NCBI RefSeq assembly: GCF_921293095.1
Contig: NC_060246.1
Coordinates: forward strand, 132,556,198 to 132,620,197
From: Ischnura elegans
Lineage: Eukaryota > Arthropoda > Insecta > Odonata > Coenagrionidae
Direction: 5' to 3'
DNA: 64,000 nucleotides
Positions 1-12,940 of the stretch are shown here, piece by piece. Both the position numbers and the translations under genes were made by a program. Under the pieces are notes generated by a model. That model had not been told where the DNA came from and did not search any database. It worked only from the letters and a program-made list of their open reading frames with translations. The first letter of the stretch is position 1, and each line of letters opens with the position of its first letter.

Positions 1-1660
1 TCACATTTCCAATTTGTTCACTCTGCATTGTGAAATTATTTTCATAACAAGGATTCTCATATCCACATCACATTTTTAATTTTTTTCACTTTTCGTAGTG
101 AAATTGCGTTTATAACAAAGATTTTCATATCCAAATCACTCTTTTAATTTTCACTGTTTGTACGAAAATTTCGTTTATAACGAGGATTTTCATACCCAAA
201 TAATATTTTTATATTTTTCACCCTGCCTTGTGAAATATTGTTCATAAAAAGGATTTTCTTGCCCAGATAAAATTTTTTATTTTATCTCTCTTCGGAGTAA
301 AATGAGGTTTATAACTAGGACTATAGTATCCAATTTACATTTTTATATTTTTCGATCTTCGTAGTGATATAGCCTTTCTATAAAGGATTTTCATATATAA
401 ATAAGATTTTTATTTTTTTCACTCTGCTTAAAGAAACCTCACTTATAAATAAGGATTTTTATATGCTTTCAATGATGATCAACACTTTCAATGATTTTCA
501 CGTCAAATTCTGAATTTCAATTTTTCACACTACGCATTGAAATCGCTTTTATAACAAGGATTTTCATTTCAATATCTAATTGTTAATTTTTTCACTCCGT
601 CTTGTGAAATATTTTCATAACAAGGATTTTTATATCCAAATCATATTTTTATTTTTTCACTCTTCGTAGTGCAATTGTGATTTTCATTTCCGAATCATTT
701 TTTTTATTTTTCCACTCTGCCGTTTGAAAACTTCTATTTAACAAGGATTTTTAGATATTAAGATTATTTTCTCACCTTGAGTACTGAAATCTCGTTTATA
801 CCAATGATTTTCCTTTCCAAATCATATTTCGTATTTTTACTGTGCCTTGTGATATGGCAATTATAACAAGGATTTTCATATCCACATCACATTTTTAAAA
901 TTTTCACTCTACGTAAATTATAATTGCTTTTATACCGAAGATTTTCATTTCCAAATCACATTTTCAATTTTTTCACTCTTCGTTGTGAAATCTTGTTCAT
1001 GACAATGATTTTCATGTCAAAATCACATTTTTTATGTTTTCACTCCGCGAGTTGAAATCGCATTTATAAGAAGGATATTTAATTTTCAAAACATTTTTAA
1101 AATTTTTAACTCTGACTTGTGAAATCTTGTTCATAACAAGGATTTTCATATCCAAATCTCATATTTTATTTTTTCACTCTTCTTAGTGAAATTGCGTTTA
1201 TAACAAGGATATTCATGTCCAAATCACTTTTTTAATTTTCACAATCTATGTAGAGAAATCGCATTTATAACAAGGATTTTCATATCCAAATCACATTTTT
1301 AATTAAATCACGCTTTGTAGAGAAATCGAGCATATAACAATGATTTTAATTTCCAAATAAGATTTAATTTTTTTCACTCTCCGTACTGAAATTTCGTTTA
1401 TATCAAGGATTTTCGTCTCAAAATCACATTTTAAAATTTTTCCATCTTCGTAGTGAAATAGCGTTTGTAACAAGGATTTTCATATCCAATTCACATTTCC
1501 AATTTGTTCACTCTGCAATGTGAAATTATTTTCATAACAAGGATTCTCATATCCAAATCGCATATTTAATTTTTCCACTCTTCGGAGTGAATTCGCGTTT
1601 ACAACAAGGATTTTCTAATCAAATCTCATTTTTAATTTTTCCACTCTGCGTAATGAAAGG
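1..1660. repeat. ~66-bp AT-rich satellite array, segment 1
   Basis: Head-to-tail diverged copies of a unit about 66 bp long. The most regular parts are ATAACAAGGATTTTCATATC, CAAATCACATTTTTAATTTT and TTCACTCTGCGTAGTGAAAT. Each unit carries a short inverted pair TTTCAC...GTGAAA around CTCTGC. About 70 bp at position 1 recur nearly unchanged at 1491, hinting at a higher-order period near 1.49 kb. No coding potential. Confidence 0.93.
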
Positions 1661-1668
1661 GCGTATAT

Positions 1669-2138
1669 CAGAGCCGGCCTTAGGGCGGGGCGACCGGGGC
1701 CCCGGGCCCCGCGCTTTGGGGGGCCCCGCGTTCGTGAAAAAAAATTAAAATATACGATAGTTTGAAAACGCAATTTCAACTATTACTGTATTGTTAAGTC
1801 CGTGCAAGACAAAAAATAATATTATGAAAAAGGAATAATAATGCAGTAATTTAAAGTAAAAAGCGCGCTTTCTATGTTTATTTTACTTTATAATTTTATG
1901 AACAAATGTAATTACAAATTTAATTTGTATTATACTATTTTGAACTCAACTGAGTGATGGTATCATAACGGCGTAATTACGAAGTCTGAATTTGGGAGGG
2001 GAACATATACTTAGCCAGAGAGTGGTAGGGATTCAAAATGCTCGAGTTTGTAGATGGGGTATAGAGTTTAATATTTTAAGTGAAAGGCCCCGCACTGAAG
2101 GTTCGCCCCTAGCCCCGCACCTGCTAGCGCCGTCACTG
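1669..2138. mobile_element. Non-autonomous hAT element, 470 bp, with 8-bp target duplication
   Basis: Inserted in the satellite. GCGTATAT is duplicated exactly at 1661-1668 and 2139-2146. Ends are imperfect inverted repeats: CAGAGCCGGCCTTAGGGCGG at the left, and reading inward from the right CAGTGACGGCGCTAGCAGG. CAG...CTG ends plus an 8-bp duplication are hAT hallmarks. The left end is GC-rich with GGGGCCCC runs; the interior is AT-rich and has no transposase. Confidence 0.88.
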
Positions 2139-2146
2139 GCGTATAT

Positions 2147-2681
2147 AACAAGGAATTTAATTTCCAAATCACGTTTTTAATTTTTTCACTCTGCGTTGTT
2201 ATATCGCGTTTACAAAAATGACATTCATATCCAAATCAAATTTTTAATTTGATACTCTGAAATCGCGTGTAGGGTAATCGCGTTTTTACCTAGGATTTTC
2301 ATATCAAATTAGATTTTTAATTTTTTCACTCTGCCTTGTGAAATCTTGTTCATAAAAATGATTTTCATATCAAAATCATATTTTTTAGTTTTTCACTCTT
2401 CGTAGTGAAATTGCGTTTATAACAAAGATTTCCACATCCATGTCTCATTTTTATTTTTTCACTCTGCGCATTGAAAGTGCGTTTTTAATAAGGATTTTCA
2501 TTATCAAAACATTTTTTTTAGTTTTCAACTCTGCCTTATGAAATCTTGTTCGTAACAAGGATTATCATATCCATATCTCATTTTTTATTTTTTCACTCTT
2601 CGTAGTGAAATCGCATTTATAACAACGATTTTCATGTCCAAATCACTTTTTTAATTTTATCACTCTTTTTAGAGAAATCGC
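2147..2681. repeat. ~66-bp satellite array, segment 2
   Basis: Continuation of the same satellite between two hAT insertions. The units are read in the same orientation as segment 1. Confidence 0.9.
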
Positions 2682-2689
2682 GTTTAAAC

Positions 2690-4779
2690 TAGTGATGGGT
2701 CGGTTCGATTCCTCGATTCTTCGATTCCTCGATTCCCGACCAAGAATCGGAATCGAAAATGAGTACTTGCCAATGTGAAAAATCGATTCCGATTCCAGTG
2801 GTACTTCAAACCACAAATTTAAATATGACTGCGTTTCCAACAGTCATTTGAATTTTCGCGCCGCGTTATCGTAACAACAAAACACATTATCTTCTAGGGA
2901 TTTGCGAGTACTCGAAAGTTCGAGTAGAGTCGAGTAGTTGGTACTCGACTCGAGTATTTCGAGTAGCATTGCAAATGTCGAGTGGAATAAGTTACGGTTA
3001 CATGCCTTTCGAGGTTAGTAGGTCCAGTAGTCTGCCGACAGGAAGCGCTATCATGAAACTCATGCAGTGATACTGTTTTTAAATCCGATAAGTCATTCCA
3101 ATGCCTTGGCTTGGTAGTTTCAGCTTGCCGAATACACTATAGTTGTCGATTTGGGGGCCGAATATCTTTACGCCAGCCGCGGCGTCCGATCGTCTACCGA
3201 CCCGGCGCACACCGGTCCGAAATCGGAAAAAGCTGGAATCCAGTCCAAAATCACCTTTTTGGGGATAGAGACTTGAAACTTAGCCTTAATACTCATAAAT
3301 AATTACCAGATATATACTTAAATGCCATTTTACCTAAATACGACGCTTAAGTGATGATACAGTGGCCCAAACATGACCAACTTTTCAAAACCACACGCGA
3401 TCTCGTTAACCCTCAAACATTTTTAAATTTATCCAGGTGGTGTTGCCTTAATATGATTTTTATGGAATAAAAAACGCAATATTCCTTTCACTTGGTGCTT
3501 TGTCTACACTTCCAATGACTTTTGAAGATTTTGACTTTCATCTGTCTGGTTTTACAGCGCGCAATGGTCGACCCGTTTTTCACTTAAAATTTGACGTAAA
3601 GTAGAAACTATCTTTCGTTTACCAAAAATATAACTCGGAAAATTTGAACCACAATATAAAAAAGAGATTTCTAAAGGGTACTAAGCAGAAATCTTGGAAA
3701 AAACTTATGCGAAAAAGGAAATAAGAGCGATTTTTCAATCGTGCGCCAAGGCTGAAGTGCCAAGGTGCTGTAAGGCTGAGCCACACGCCGCGGAACTCGG
3801 TAAATGAGGCCGATTTTTCAAGCTTTTTAAAATTTTAGTCTTGATAATCGTAATTTAAAGCACGGATAATCGTCTTCATTGACTTAAAAAACTAAACTGA
3901 GGGTGTTAAAAAGGGTTACGTATAGATCGACTTGACCATTTAACGCATTACTCGAGTGAAAATACTAAGGATTGAATATTTTTCGGAACCATCCCACCCT
4001 TAAGAAATATGGTTCGGGTATTGAAGTGAAGTGAAGAGATTAAGTCGGCATGCTAAAGAGAGAGGAAAATGAACTGTTTCCTCTAAAGGCAACGACCGAT
4101 ACCCTTTTTCCCTCTCCGCCTTCGCAGAGGTGAGTCGCGCGGAAAGAAGTTTTTTCACATCACTAGGCATCTTTTAGCCTTTTTTATTACTGCGTCCGTC
4201 CGATGTGATATTCATTGGTAGCGTTTAGTTTCTTTCTTGAACTTAAAAAAACAAAGAGTTTTTAAGGTTGATTAAACGACGTGAGAAGTATGGATATTTT
4301 TGGCTCCACAAAACTAAAGCTAAGTTCTTTAGTTCATTTGCTTGGGCAACTTGAGTTCCATGAGGATTCAAGATCCATGAAGATCGATGATATACTTCAA
4401 GTTTCCGGAATCTTGCAATTTTGGGAGGAAAGTACTTTTCCAGTCACACAATTATGTAGCAAAAGGCAATTTTCTGCAGGCAGTAATACTGTAGCATGGA
4501 GACATCAAAACCTGCTGGCTGAGCATGAGCATGTTGGTTTTTCTGCTTGAGAATTTGATAGGGCCAAATATTACATGATTTATATAAGTAGTATTTAATC
4601 TTAATTATAACTGTGAATATGACTTTACTCAGGGCTCTCCCTTGTAGTTATAAGTGGTCTTTTTCTTGGAGCCAATGTCGTCGGAATCGATGGAATCGGT
4701 ATCGGTAGAATCGGAATCGAAATGTCAGAATCGGAATCGGGATCGGAATCGATAAAATTTTGGAATCGACCCATCACTA
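2690..4779 (+). mobile_element. hAT transposon, 2,090 bp, decayed, with 8-bp target duplication
   Basis: The palindromic octamer GTTTAAAC flanks both ends (2682-2689, 4780-4787). The termini are inverted: TAGTGATGGGTCGGTTCGAT at the left and, inward from the right, TAGTGATGGGTCGATTCC. Clusters of short CGATTCC/GGAATCG motifs lie under both ends, as hAT transposase-binding arrays often do. The interior carries the remains of a transposase C-terminus (4281-4550). A second hAT-like terminus starts near 2896 (TAGGGATTTGCGAGTACTCG), but its partner end was not found. Confidence 0.9.
4281..4550 (+). pseudogene. hAT transposase C-terminal (dimerisation) domain remnant
   Basis: An 89-codon frame ending FWEESTFPVTQLCSKRQFSA, then GSNTVAWRHQNLLAEHEHVG. 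This follows the hAT dimerisation signature (W..S.FP.L..L ... FS.AG.. R..L.. ..V..L.F). The usual stretch between the FP motif and the S(E)R.FS motif is missing, so an internal deletion is likely. It sits 3' in the element on the plus strand, as expected for a transposase end. Upstream coding sequence is too decayed for me to follow. Confidence 0.65.
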
Positions 4780-4787
4780 GTTTAAAC

Positions 4788-6880
4788 GAATGATTTTCAT
4801 ATCAAAATCTGAATTTAATTTTCTCACTTGAATCACGAATCAAATTCCCTTTTATAACAGGATTTTCATTTCAAATTAATATTTATAAATTTTTCACTCT
4901 GCGTTGTGAAATCGCGATTATATAAGGGATGTTCATGTCCAAATCACTCTAGTAATGATTTCGCTTTAGCTCGTGAAATTTTGGTCATAACAAGGATATT
5001 CATATTCAAAGTCACATAATTATTTTATTCACTCTTCGTAGTGAATTCAATTTTTTAACAAGGATTTTCATATTCAAATTTCATTTTTAATTTTTTAAAT
5101 CTGCCTTGTGAAATCTTTTCGTAACGGGGATTTTCAAACCCAAATCTCAATTTTTATTTTTTCACTCTTCTTAGTAAGATTACGTTCATAACAGGGATTT
5201 TCATATCCAAATCTGAAATGTAATTTTTTCACTCTGCGCAATTCAATCGCTTTTATAAAAAGGATATATATATCCTAATTAAATTTTTTATTTATTTTCA
5301 TGTCAATATCACATTTTTTATTTTTTTACTCTTCGCAGTGAAATTGCGTTTATAAGAATACCCACATCACATTTTTTATTTCTTCACTCTGCGAATTGAA
5401 ATCGCTTTGATAAGAACGATTTCCATTTTCAAAACATTTTTTTTAATTTTTCAACTCTGCCATGTGAAATCTTGTTCATAACAAGGTATCCAAATCACAT
5501 TTTTAATTTTTTCACTCTTCGTAGATAAATCGCGTTTATAACAAGGATTTTCGTATCCAAATTACATTTTTAATTTATTTACTCTTCGTACTAAAATCTC
5601 GTTTGTAGCAAGGATTTTCATATCCTATTTTGAAATTATCGCTTTGAATCGTATTGAAATCGCTTTTATGACAAGGAATTTCTTTCCCAAATCATATTTT
5701 TAATTTTTTCACTCTGCGTTTGTGAAATCGAGATGATAACAAGGATTTTCATCTCCAAATCACATGTTTAATTTTCTTACTCTTTGTAGTGCAATCGCGT
5801 TCATAGCAATGGTTTTCATATACAAATCTGAAATTTAATTTTTTCACTCTGCGCAATGAAATCGCTTTTATTAGCAGGATATTTATTTCCAATTTTTTTT
5901 TAATTTTTTAACTCTGCCTTGTGACACCTTGTTCACAACAAGGATTTTCACATCCAAATCACTTTTTTTATTTTTTCACTCTTCGTAGTAAAATCGCGTT
6001 TATAACAAGGATTTTCGTATCAAAATTACATTTTTAATTGTTTTGCTCTCTTTAGTAAAATTGCTTTTGTAACAAGGATTTTCACATCCTAAACTCATTT
6101 TTAATTTTTTCACTCAGAGAATATAAATCGCTTTTATAACAAGGGTTTTCATTCCCAAATCATATTTGTAATTTTTTCACTCTGCGTTTCTGAAATCGAG
6201 ATTATAACAAGGATTTTCATATCCAAATCACATTTTTATTTTTTCACACTGCCTTGTGAAATCTTGGTTATAACAAGGATTTTCATATCAAAGTCACATA
6301 ATTATTTTTTTCACTCTTCCTAGTGAATTCGCGTTTATAACAAGGATTTTCATATTCAAATCTCATTTTTTATTTTTTTGCTCTGCCCTGTGAAATCTTT
6401 TCGTAACGAGGATTTTCATATCCATAACTCATTTTTATTTTTCCACTCTTCTTATTGAAATTGCGTTTATAAGCAGGAATTTTATATCCGAATCTGAAAT
6501 TTAGTTTTTTCATTCTGCGCAATGAAATAGCTTTTATAAAGAAGGACATATATTTCTAAATTAATGTTTTTTAATTTTTTCACTCTGCCTAGTGAAATCT
6601 TGTTCACAACAAGGATTTTAATATCCTAATCACATGTTTAATTTTTTCACTTTGTGTATATTGTAATCGTTTTATACCAAAGATTTTCTTTTCGAAATCA
6701 CATTTTTAATTTTTCACTCAGCCTTCTGAAATCTTGTTCATAACAATTCTTATCAAATCCAAATCACATTTTTAATTTTTTCACTCTTCCTAATGAAATC
6801 GGGTTTACAACAAGGATTTTAGTATCCGAATTACTTTTTTAATTTATTTACTCTTCGTATTAAAATCGCGTTTTTAACAA
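4788..6880. repeat. ~66-bp satellite array, segment 3
   Basis: About 30 diverged copies of the same satellite unit in the same orientation, interrupted at 6881 by the 9.3-kb element. Small indels give units of roughly 55-70 bp. No genes. Confidence 0.92.
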
Positions 6881-7439
6881 CCCTACAAACACAAAAAGGA
6901 TCAAATCTGTATTTTAGGGAGATTTCATAATACATCAAATCTAGATTTCCAAATCCTTTTTAAATACGGATTAAATCTGTTTCCGAAGTTTCTGCGCCAC
7001 TAGCGGCGCTAGCGTCGGTGACGTAATTTTTCAAAATGGCCGAAACATTAGTGATGAAGTGTGAAAGTGTGTTTGTTATTGTTACTAAACGACTAGATTT
7101 GACCGACACGAGCTGCATATGGTTTATTTGCTCCATTATCTGTTATATTTTTCCTTTACATCCATCGATTGCATAAGTATCGTATTTGCACCTCACAGTA
7201 ACCTGGATCTTCCGTATGTAGTGAACTTTATCATTCAATATACATGCATAGTTTTTTTTTTAAACCATATTCCATTACGTTGGTGCACATTTATGTATTA
7301 CGTTGGTTCATTATGAGCTTCATTTTATGACTGTATCGTAATGTTTCAATTTGTAAAGTGCCTCTGAAAATAGTAACGAGGGATGGTCTTGGCAACAAAA
7401 ACGACGACGAGGAGAAATTTTTAACTTTTTTCTTACTAA

Positions 7440-7800
7440 GCCCATGGTTGAACTGTGCTTTTAGTGTCCTCAGGAATGTCAACTTCAATGGCTTTGTTAT
7501 TATGAACCTGTTTTCTAACTGAACCTTGCAATATAAAAATTTTATCATTTCTCTCCCTAAAAATTCACTAGAGTGACCGTTATTGGGCCCATGGTTGAAC
7601 TGTGACTTCAATGGGCTCACTTATATTGACTTAAATGGCTTTGTTTTTATGAATCTGCTTTCTATCTTAACCTTGTATTATAAGCATTTAACTCTGCCGT
7701 GAGTGTCGTCATGTTTGTTGATTTCAATGCCTTTGTTTTTATTGATCTGCTTTCTCCCTGAACTAGTACTTTAAAAATTTATTTTATATTGACTGCAAAG
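7440..7800. repeat. Degenerate ~120-150-bp tandem repeats
   Basis: CCCATGGTTGAACTGTG occurs at about 7441 and 7588. The stretch TTCAATGGCTTTGTT...GAACCTGCTTTCT recurs about three times with drift. Inside the 9.3-kb element. Open frames here are not convincing as genes. Confidence 0.6.
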
Positions 7801-7859
7801 CCTTTCACTTTATCCACCTGCCACTTTTCTATGTAGTATATAGTGTTTATCTTTCCTCC

Positions 7860-8215
7860 CTTTCTGGCTGCGGCAGGCCAGTGCAAGGGGCAGGAGGAGG
7901 CAAATGACCCAGCTAGCAAAAGAAAGGCTGTTGCCCCGTAAATTACGGCAACTTTCCATCAACGGTAAAGAAACGGTTGAATATGATGATATAAACATGA
8001 CGGCAACGAAGGGGCAAAAGTCTCATATAAAGTCACCAAAAATACGGCAACAGTTTCTTTTCGATGACGTCACAGACACCAGTGACACCTACCGGCACAT
8101 GCGAGAACTAACTGAGCAGCAACGCGACGGTAGCGCCACCTGGCGGATTTATTTGATACTACGTTCTTCTGCTACACCACGGCGGGCTATTCCATTACAT
8201 TCAAATAATAATTAC
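7860..8215. other. CpG-rich patch with CRE-like site inside the 9.3-kb element
   Basis: Higher in GC than its surroundings, with several CGGCAAC/GTTGCCG words and a full TGACGTCA at about 8066. A 104-codon plus-strand frame (7904-8218) and a short minus-strand frame with a hydrophobic stretch (SWVICLLLPLALAC) overlap here. Neither resembles a known family. The patch near 15250-15420 shares the GTTGCCG words in inverted order, so these may be subterminal promoter-like regions of the element. Confidence 0.4.
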
Positions 8216-8336
8216 TAGATCGGGATTTATTATAAAAATGAATAATGGACGGAATTTAGATAATAACATATCATATTTATTGCATCACTAGAGAAGTTAA
8301 TTCACACACACATTACAAACAGGACACAAAAATTTG

Positions 8337-8876
8337 ATACCATAAAAGCTCCATAACAGCATGAAAAGGTACAATGCAAAAACATCCTAAGTAAACATAA
8401 GTTAATAGATCCCATGTAGCAGAAGGATGAAAAATATCAGTTACGTTTCCAAATGCACACTTCTCTTAATAAAACACTTCATAGGACTTGCTGACAAAAA
8501 GATCAACCATGCTTTGTTTGAACCACACAGGAAAACAGGAATGTATACGACTACCCAAAAACAATTTTGAAATAATTAGAAGATAAAGAATTGAAGTACC
8601 ACCTGTCATTTAAGTAGTTCATGAAAAATAGTTTCAAGCATGGGATTCACATGATCAGAGTTACATAACAGCAGGAGTATGTGCAAGGCCAAAAAATCCA
8701 AATTATAATTCAGTTAATACATCCCATGATTTTGATGGATGAAAAATAACGGTTACGTTTCCAAATGCTCACTATTTTTAACATAAACCTTCATACGAAT
8801 AGTTGACAAAAAGATCAGCCATGTAATGGTAGAACTACGCAGTAAAACAGGAATGTATATGACTACCCAAAAACAA
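8337..8876. repeat. Two-copy tandem duplication, ~325-bp period
   Basis: The block containing GATGAAAAATA, GTTACGTTTCCAAATGC, GACAAAAAGATCA and GACTACCCAAAAACAAT occurs at 8337-8570 and again at 8662-8876, with about 75-80% agreement by eye. Non-coding. Confidence 0.7.
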
Positions 8877-10372
8877 TCCGTCTCTTGCATTACTCCAATA
8901 TCAAAATAAAGAATCAACAAATATTAGTTTTACATCATTAATTGTACAGTAGGGGTTGAGGTCTTAACAGAAACTTGCATTCAACTTCGTTGAGTCTTGA
9001 CTTAATTTATTTTCAAATTTTCTATTGCAGCAGGTTCTGACGGGCAAGGGAATATTTTAAAAGTTGTATCTGACATAATACATTGAATTCTTATTCCGAG
9101 CATAGAGGCATGAAATGCAATAGCAACCCTGGTGTGCACATTTTAATGTGGCCTCTCCTTTTAGTCATCAACTTCCTAATTGCAATGGAACACAGCGATT
9201 TTATACTAGGACATTCACATTCATGCTTGTGGTGACAGTGAACATCAGCACATGGTAATTAGGTAATGTTATTCTTAAAGAAGTCTTCTTCATCTAATTT
9301 ACATATTCCTTGTTCACTGCCATAGCAAGCGTGATTATGAATGCCATAATATGAACTTGCTATGTTATCTGACAATAAGGAAGCAGATCACTGCAACAAG
9401 CGCACCCTAGCATTGCTACAGCATTTTATGCCTCCATATATGGAATAAGATTAACCTTCGCCACTTCACCAATGGAGCTGTTTAAGGGTAGGGCATTCTG
9501 TAGTATTTAATTTAGGTTCAATGGAAAAAAAACGAACTAAAATTAATTTATTTCAACTATATGAAAGGCTATTGAACCAAACTTGGACCTATTCCTACCA
9601 GCATTTGGCATTCTGAAAATCATAAAAAAAATATGGCATTTAAGAAGGCAAAGAAACATTCCTACTCTCCCCTTGTGAGACAAAGATCCAGGAGTATTAA
9701 TGGCATATCTGGCTGTGCCTGTCATAACAGTGATCATATGCTGACCTCACCTTATCCCACAATCATGTTATGAGATAACAAGCCAAACTGCCCTTCCACA
9801 CTAGCAGGTTCTGAGATAGGCAAATTGGAAGAATAATGCTTCTTCAAGATCCCCTTCCAGCTGCCTTTCAGAACACTTTCTCGTTTCTTATTCCAATTCT
9901 TTGTTCTGTATTTTGAGGCCTGGAATCATTCCCTGATGCTTGTATTCATGCTGATTGTATCAAATCAGGCTCATTTTTGGCTTTTACATTCTCTGCAAAG
10001 TAATTATAATTGGATTAGATGTTACTCTGACACACTTAAAAGCATTTCTATTTACTAAAGCTTTTTTCATTCAACTCTATTCCAAGATATGGGAAGAGTA
10101 AATCAAAAGCACCAATGATTACAAAATACTCACCAAATATGACATTTATAATGGAGCTAAAATGCACTTCAAAGGCAATCATATTTTCTGAGTGGCCCTT
10201 CAAAGAGAGAAACAGCCAACTCATTCTATATTAGGGAAGAACACATGTCGTTGACAGTTTTTTAAAGTCCAGTCCCCCTTTGATAGTTCTGACTACACTT
10301 AAATATGATGTTCGAAGATCTTTCCTTCATGAAACAAATCTGAAAAATGAGATGACCAGACAATTAATTATC

Positions 10373-12480
10373 TATGGTAATGGGGAACTTGCATGAATTT
10401 TTTTTATTTCACAGGCGGATAGAAAATTATTTTCTGAATACAACAAAGAAAACCGCATGTTTATCTGAGTTTTCCTTCGCGAGATATTTAATGATAAATA
10501 TTACGAATTTTAAAGCGCGGGAAAAACTACCTCACCCCCCAAGCCACTGCCGACGAAGCCTCGATGACGTCAAAGGTGCCTAAACATCACGCGAAGCTAT
10601 TGTTGTGATTGTTTATAATAGTTGCCAGCAGTTGTGAGAGCTTCGTTTGTTAGACGTGTTGATTATTTTATATTTAAAGATAAATATCCGACGATAGAGA
10701 CTTGGAAGCCCTCATATTTTGCATTATTTATAATATTAATATCTGAGTACGGGCATAAAATATAAAACTGGAGCAGTTAAACCAAAAATTATATAATACC
10801 TAAATAACATCGTGGTAGGAGTCTGAGCCACGGCCTTTGGAAGGGGGATACGTTAATTGTAAGTTGATGTTATCGACGGCATATCATTCATTTAAGTATG
10901 TAATAAGAAGGATTTTGATGTTTACTGATGTCCGCTTAGCTTTTATATACAATAACTTCATCCGTTTATTCGTAGGTGCCGGAGAATTCGTCGTTTAGGA
11001 CTATCTGTGCTTGTATTATGGGGTGAATTCCAGTCAATGCAACTTTTGCTCGCTGATTGGAGACATCTAGGAACATTTTTGTGCCAAAATAGTGTTATTT
11101 TCAACGTGACGTCTCCCGTTAAGCTACTGCTAATAATCACAGTGCCAGTGGTTGTAATGCACAAAGTTTGACAAGGTTGAAAAATATCGGCCAAGAGTTA
11201 TCAGTGTTCCATCGTGATTGAATTGTAAAAAGTGCTATTACGCTATCGATAAATGTCTAACAGTAGTGTAAAAATTGTCAGTGGCGTGCTAATCTCCGTT
11301 GTTCACCGTAGATACGACATTTCACGATCACGCTATTGAAATAAAAACTGTGTGTGAAGTTTGTTATTCCATTATTTCAACGAATAGTAGTGTGAAATGT
11401 CACCTGTGTCACTTGTGTGGGCTAATTTAAGGGTTTAAATCAGTGAATAAATAGTTGTATTCATCATAACGAGTTCTGTTATTGTAAGTTGTACGTGATG
11501 AATATAAGAATGTGACAGTGACATCCAGTTTTTGATAAGAGTATTTGCCTATTTCCCGCTATATTTTTATGGTATATGCTAGTATATTGTTTATGGATTT
11601 ACCTATATTATTGAAATAGGTTGTAGCTTGTGTGTGTGTTGGCAGCGGAACCGATCGCGATCTAACATGTGGATTGTGTGCAGACTGTTTTGCTGTGAAT
11701 TCGTACCGTAGGACGGATAGGACTACCTTCTCCGCTAATCCGGCGTTGCCAAATTCAACAGCACATCTTACTCTAATGTCAACAGCACAGCTTACGATCG
11801 TTATCCTCCAGTATTACAAGTTTCTTTTACAACTCGATTTGCCGCCAACGTATAGCAATAATTTGTCTCAACAAATTCCATGAGGGTCATGGCATCAATT
11901 TTTGGTGTCCTAAAAAAAAGGCTGGTGTCCTAACATCCTATGCCACACGCCTTATAGGCGGCTTGCGGGGTATTATGTAGACGTAGATGAATTTCAGGTG
12001 TACTATTCGATCGAGTGGCAACGTTATCATCCATTTTTCTGATAACTAAAACACACGAAGTGAAACGCTTGTACTTCATCATCCCGATGCCGCATTATTA
12101 ATATCCCAAGTAGTAATATAGGCACAATAGCAATAGGAAAACTTGCCCAAGAATAACAGAACAAAATAAAGTGACGATTAGCGGCTAAATACTCCCTCAA
12201 AACAAATTTTACTCCAAGCGCTCAGCGTATTTCCCTACTCCCCACGTTTGTTTAGGCACCTATGACGTCACGCCTGGCCTCGGCAACGCTCGGGTGTCTT
12301 CGCGGAGTGGTCGGCTCAGAGAAATTTTTCTCGATTTTAAATGCAATTTTTTTATTTCTTTTGATGTTGAATGGAGAAACTGAAGGTATTTTTGCGAGCT
12401 ATTGTATCCATTTGACTTATTCAAAATAGTTTTTAGAGCAATCTACGACCCATGCAAGTTCCTCATTGCTTAGTACCATT
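10373..12480. mobile_element. Probable nested DNA element with inverted ends, ~2.1 kb
   Basis: Left end GGTAATGGGGAACTTGCATG; right end read inward AGCAATGAGGAACTTGCATG. Further in, TTTAGGCACCTTTGACGTCA (reverse strand, about 10567-10586) pairs with TTTAGGCACCTATGACGTCA at about 12252. No target duplication was found and no transposase is visible. The interior (10600-12240) is AT-rich with a GC-rich edge at both ends. Confidence 0.5.
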
Positions 12481-12747
12481 GAACATATTGGTATAAAATG
12501 TTTAAATTTCTCAGTACATCCCAGTGTAATTAACTTTGTTATCATAAAATTAAATATCAACAAGGAGGTAATGATGGCACCATAACTTAAGTTTCATGAC
12601 TCAAAGTGATAATCTATAAACAGTACCATGAGCATATCAATACTAAGGTGGCTATGAAGTCAAACAGTTGACAATTTAAGTGAAATACCAACCAAATACT
12701 CTTCTTTCAGGCTCTTTCCCAGCAAACAATAGCAGTTAAAATTCTCA

Positions 12748-12940
12748 GGATTTGCACCGGGTAAGGTCTTCCATTTTCCTTCAAACGTTTCAACAAGCAA
12801 CTCACCCATTGTCTTCAGGGATTCAGAAATCACACGATTTGGGAATCCAACCTTGGATTCCTGAATCCCCAAAGACGATGGGTGAGTTGCTTGTGGAAAC
12901 GTTGGGAGGAGATATGGAGAGCCTTACTTGGTGCAAATCC
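12748..12940. repeat. 193-bp inverted repeat (foldback)
   Basis: Arms begin GGATTTGCACC (12748) and end GGTGCAAATCC (12940), and share CAAGCAACTCACCCAT/ATGGGTGAGTTGCTTG and the GGGATTCAG/CTGAATCCC block. Both arms can be read as peptide KTMGELLVET on opposite strands, so one arm looks like an inverted copy of the other. Not a recognised family. Confidence 0.75.

Noticed and set aside
1-6880. Regularly spaced repeats as a CRISPR array
   Set aside because: Units are contiguous, diverged and without unique spacers, no cas genes exist, and the sequence is eukaryotic. It is a satellite.
6881-6900. CCCTACAAAC ends as piggyBac (CCCTAGAAAG termini)
   Set aside because: piggyBac inserts at TTAA, and no TTAA abuts either end here.
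7904-8218. 104-codon plus-strand frame starting MTQLAKERLLPRKL as a gene
   Set aside because: No family resemblance; it overlaps a frame on the other strand and sits in a promoter-like CpG patch inside a mobile element.
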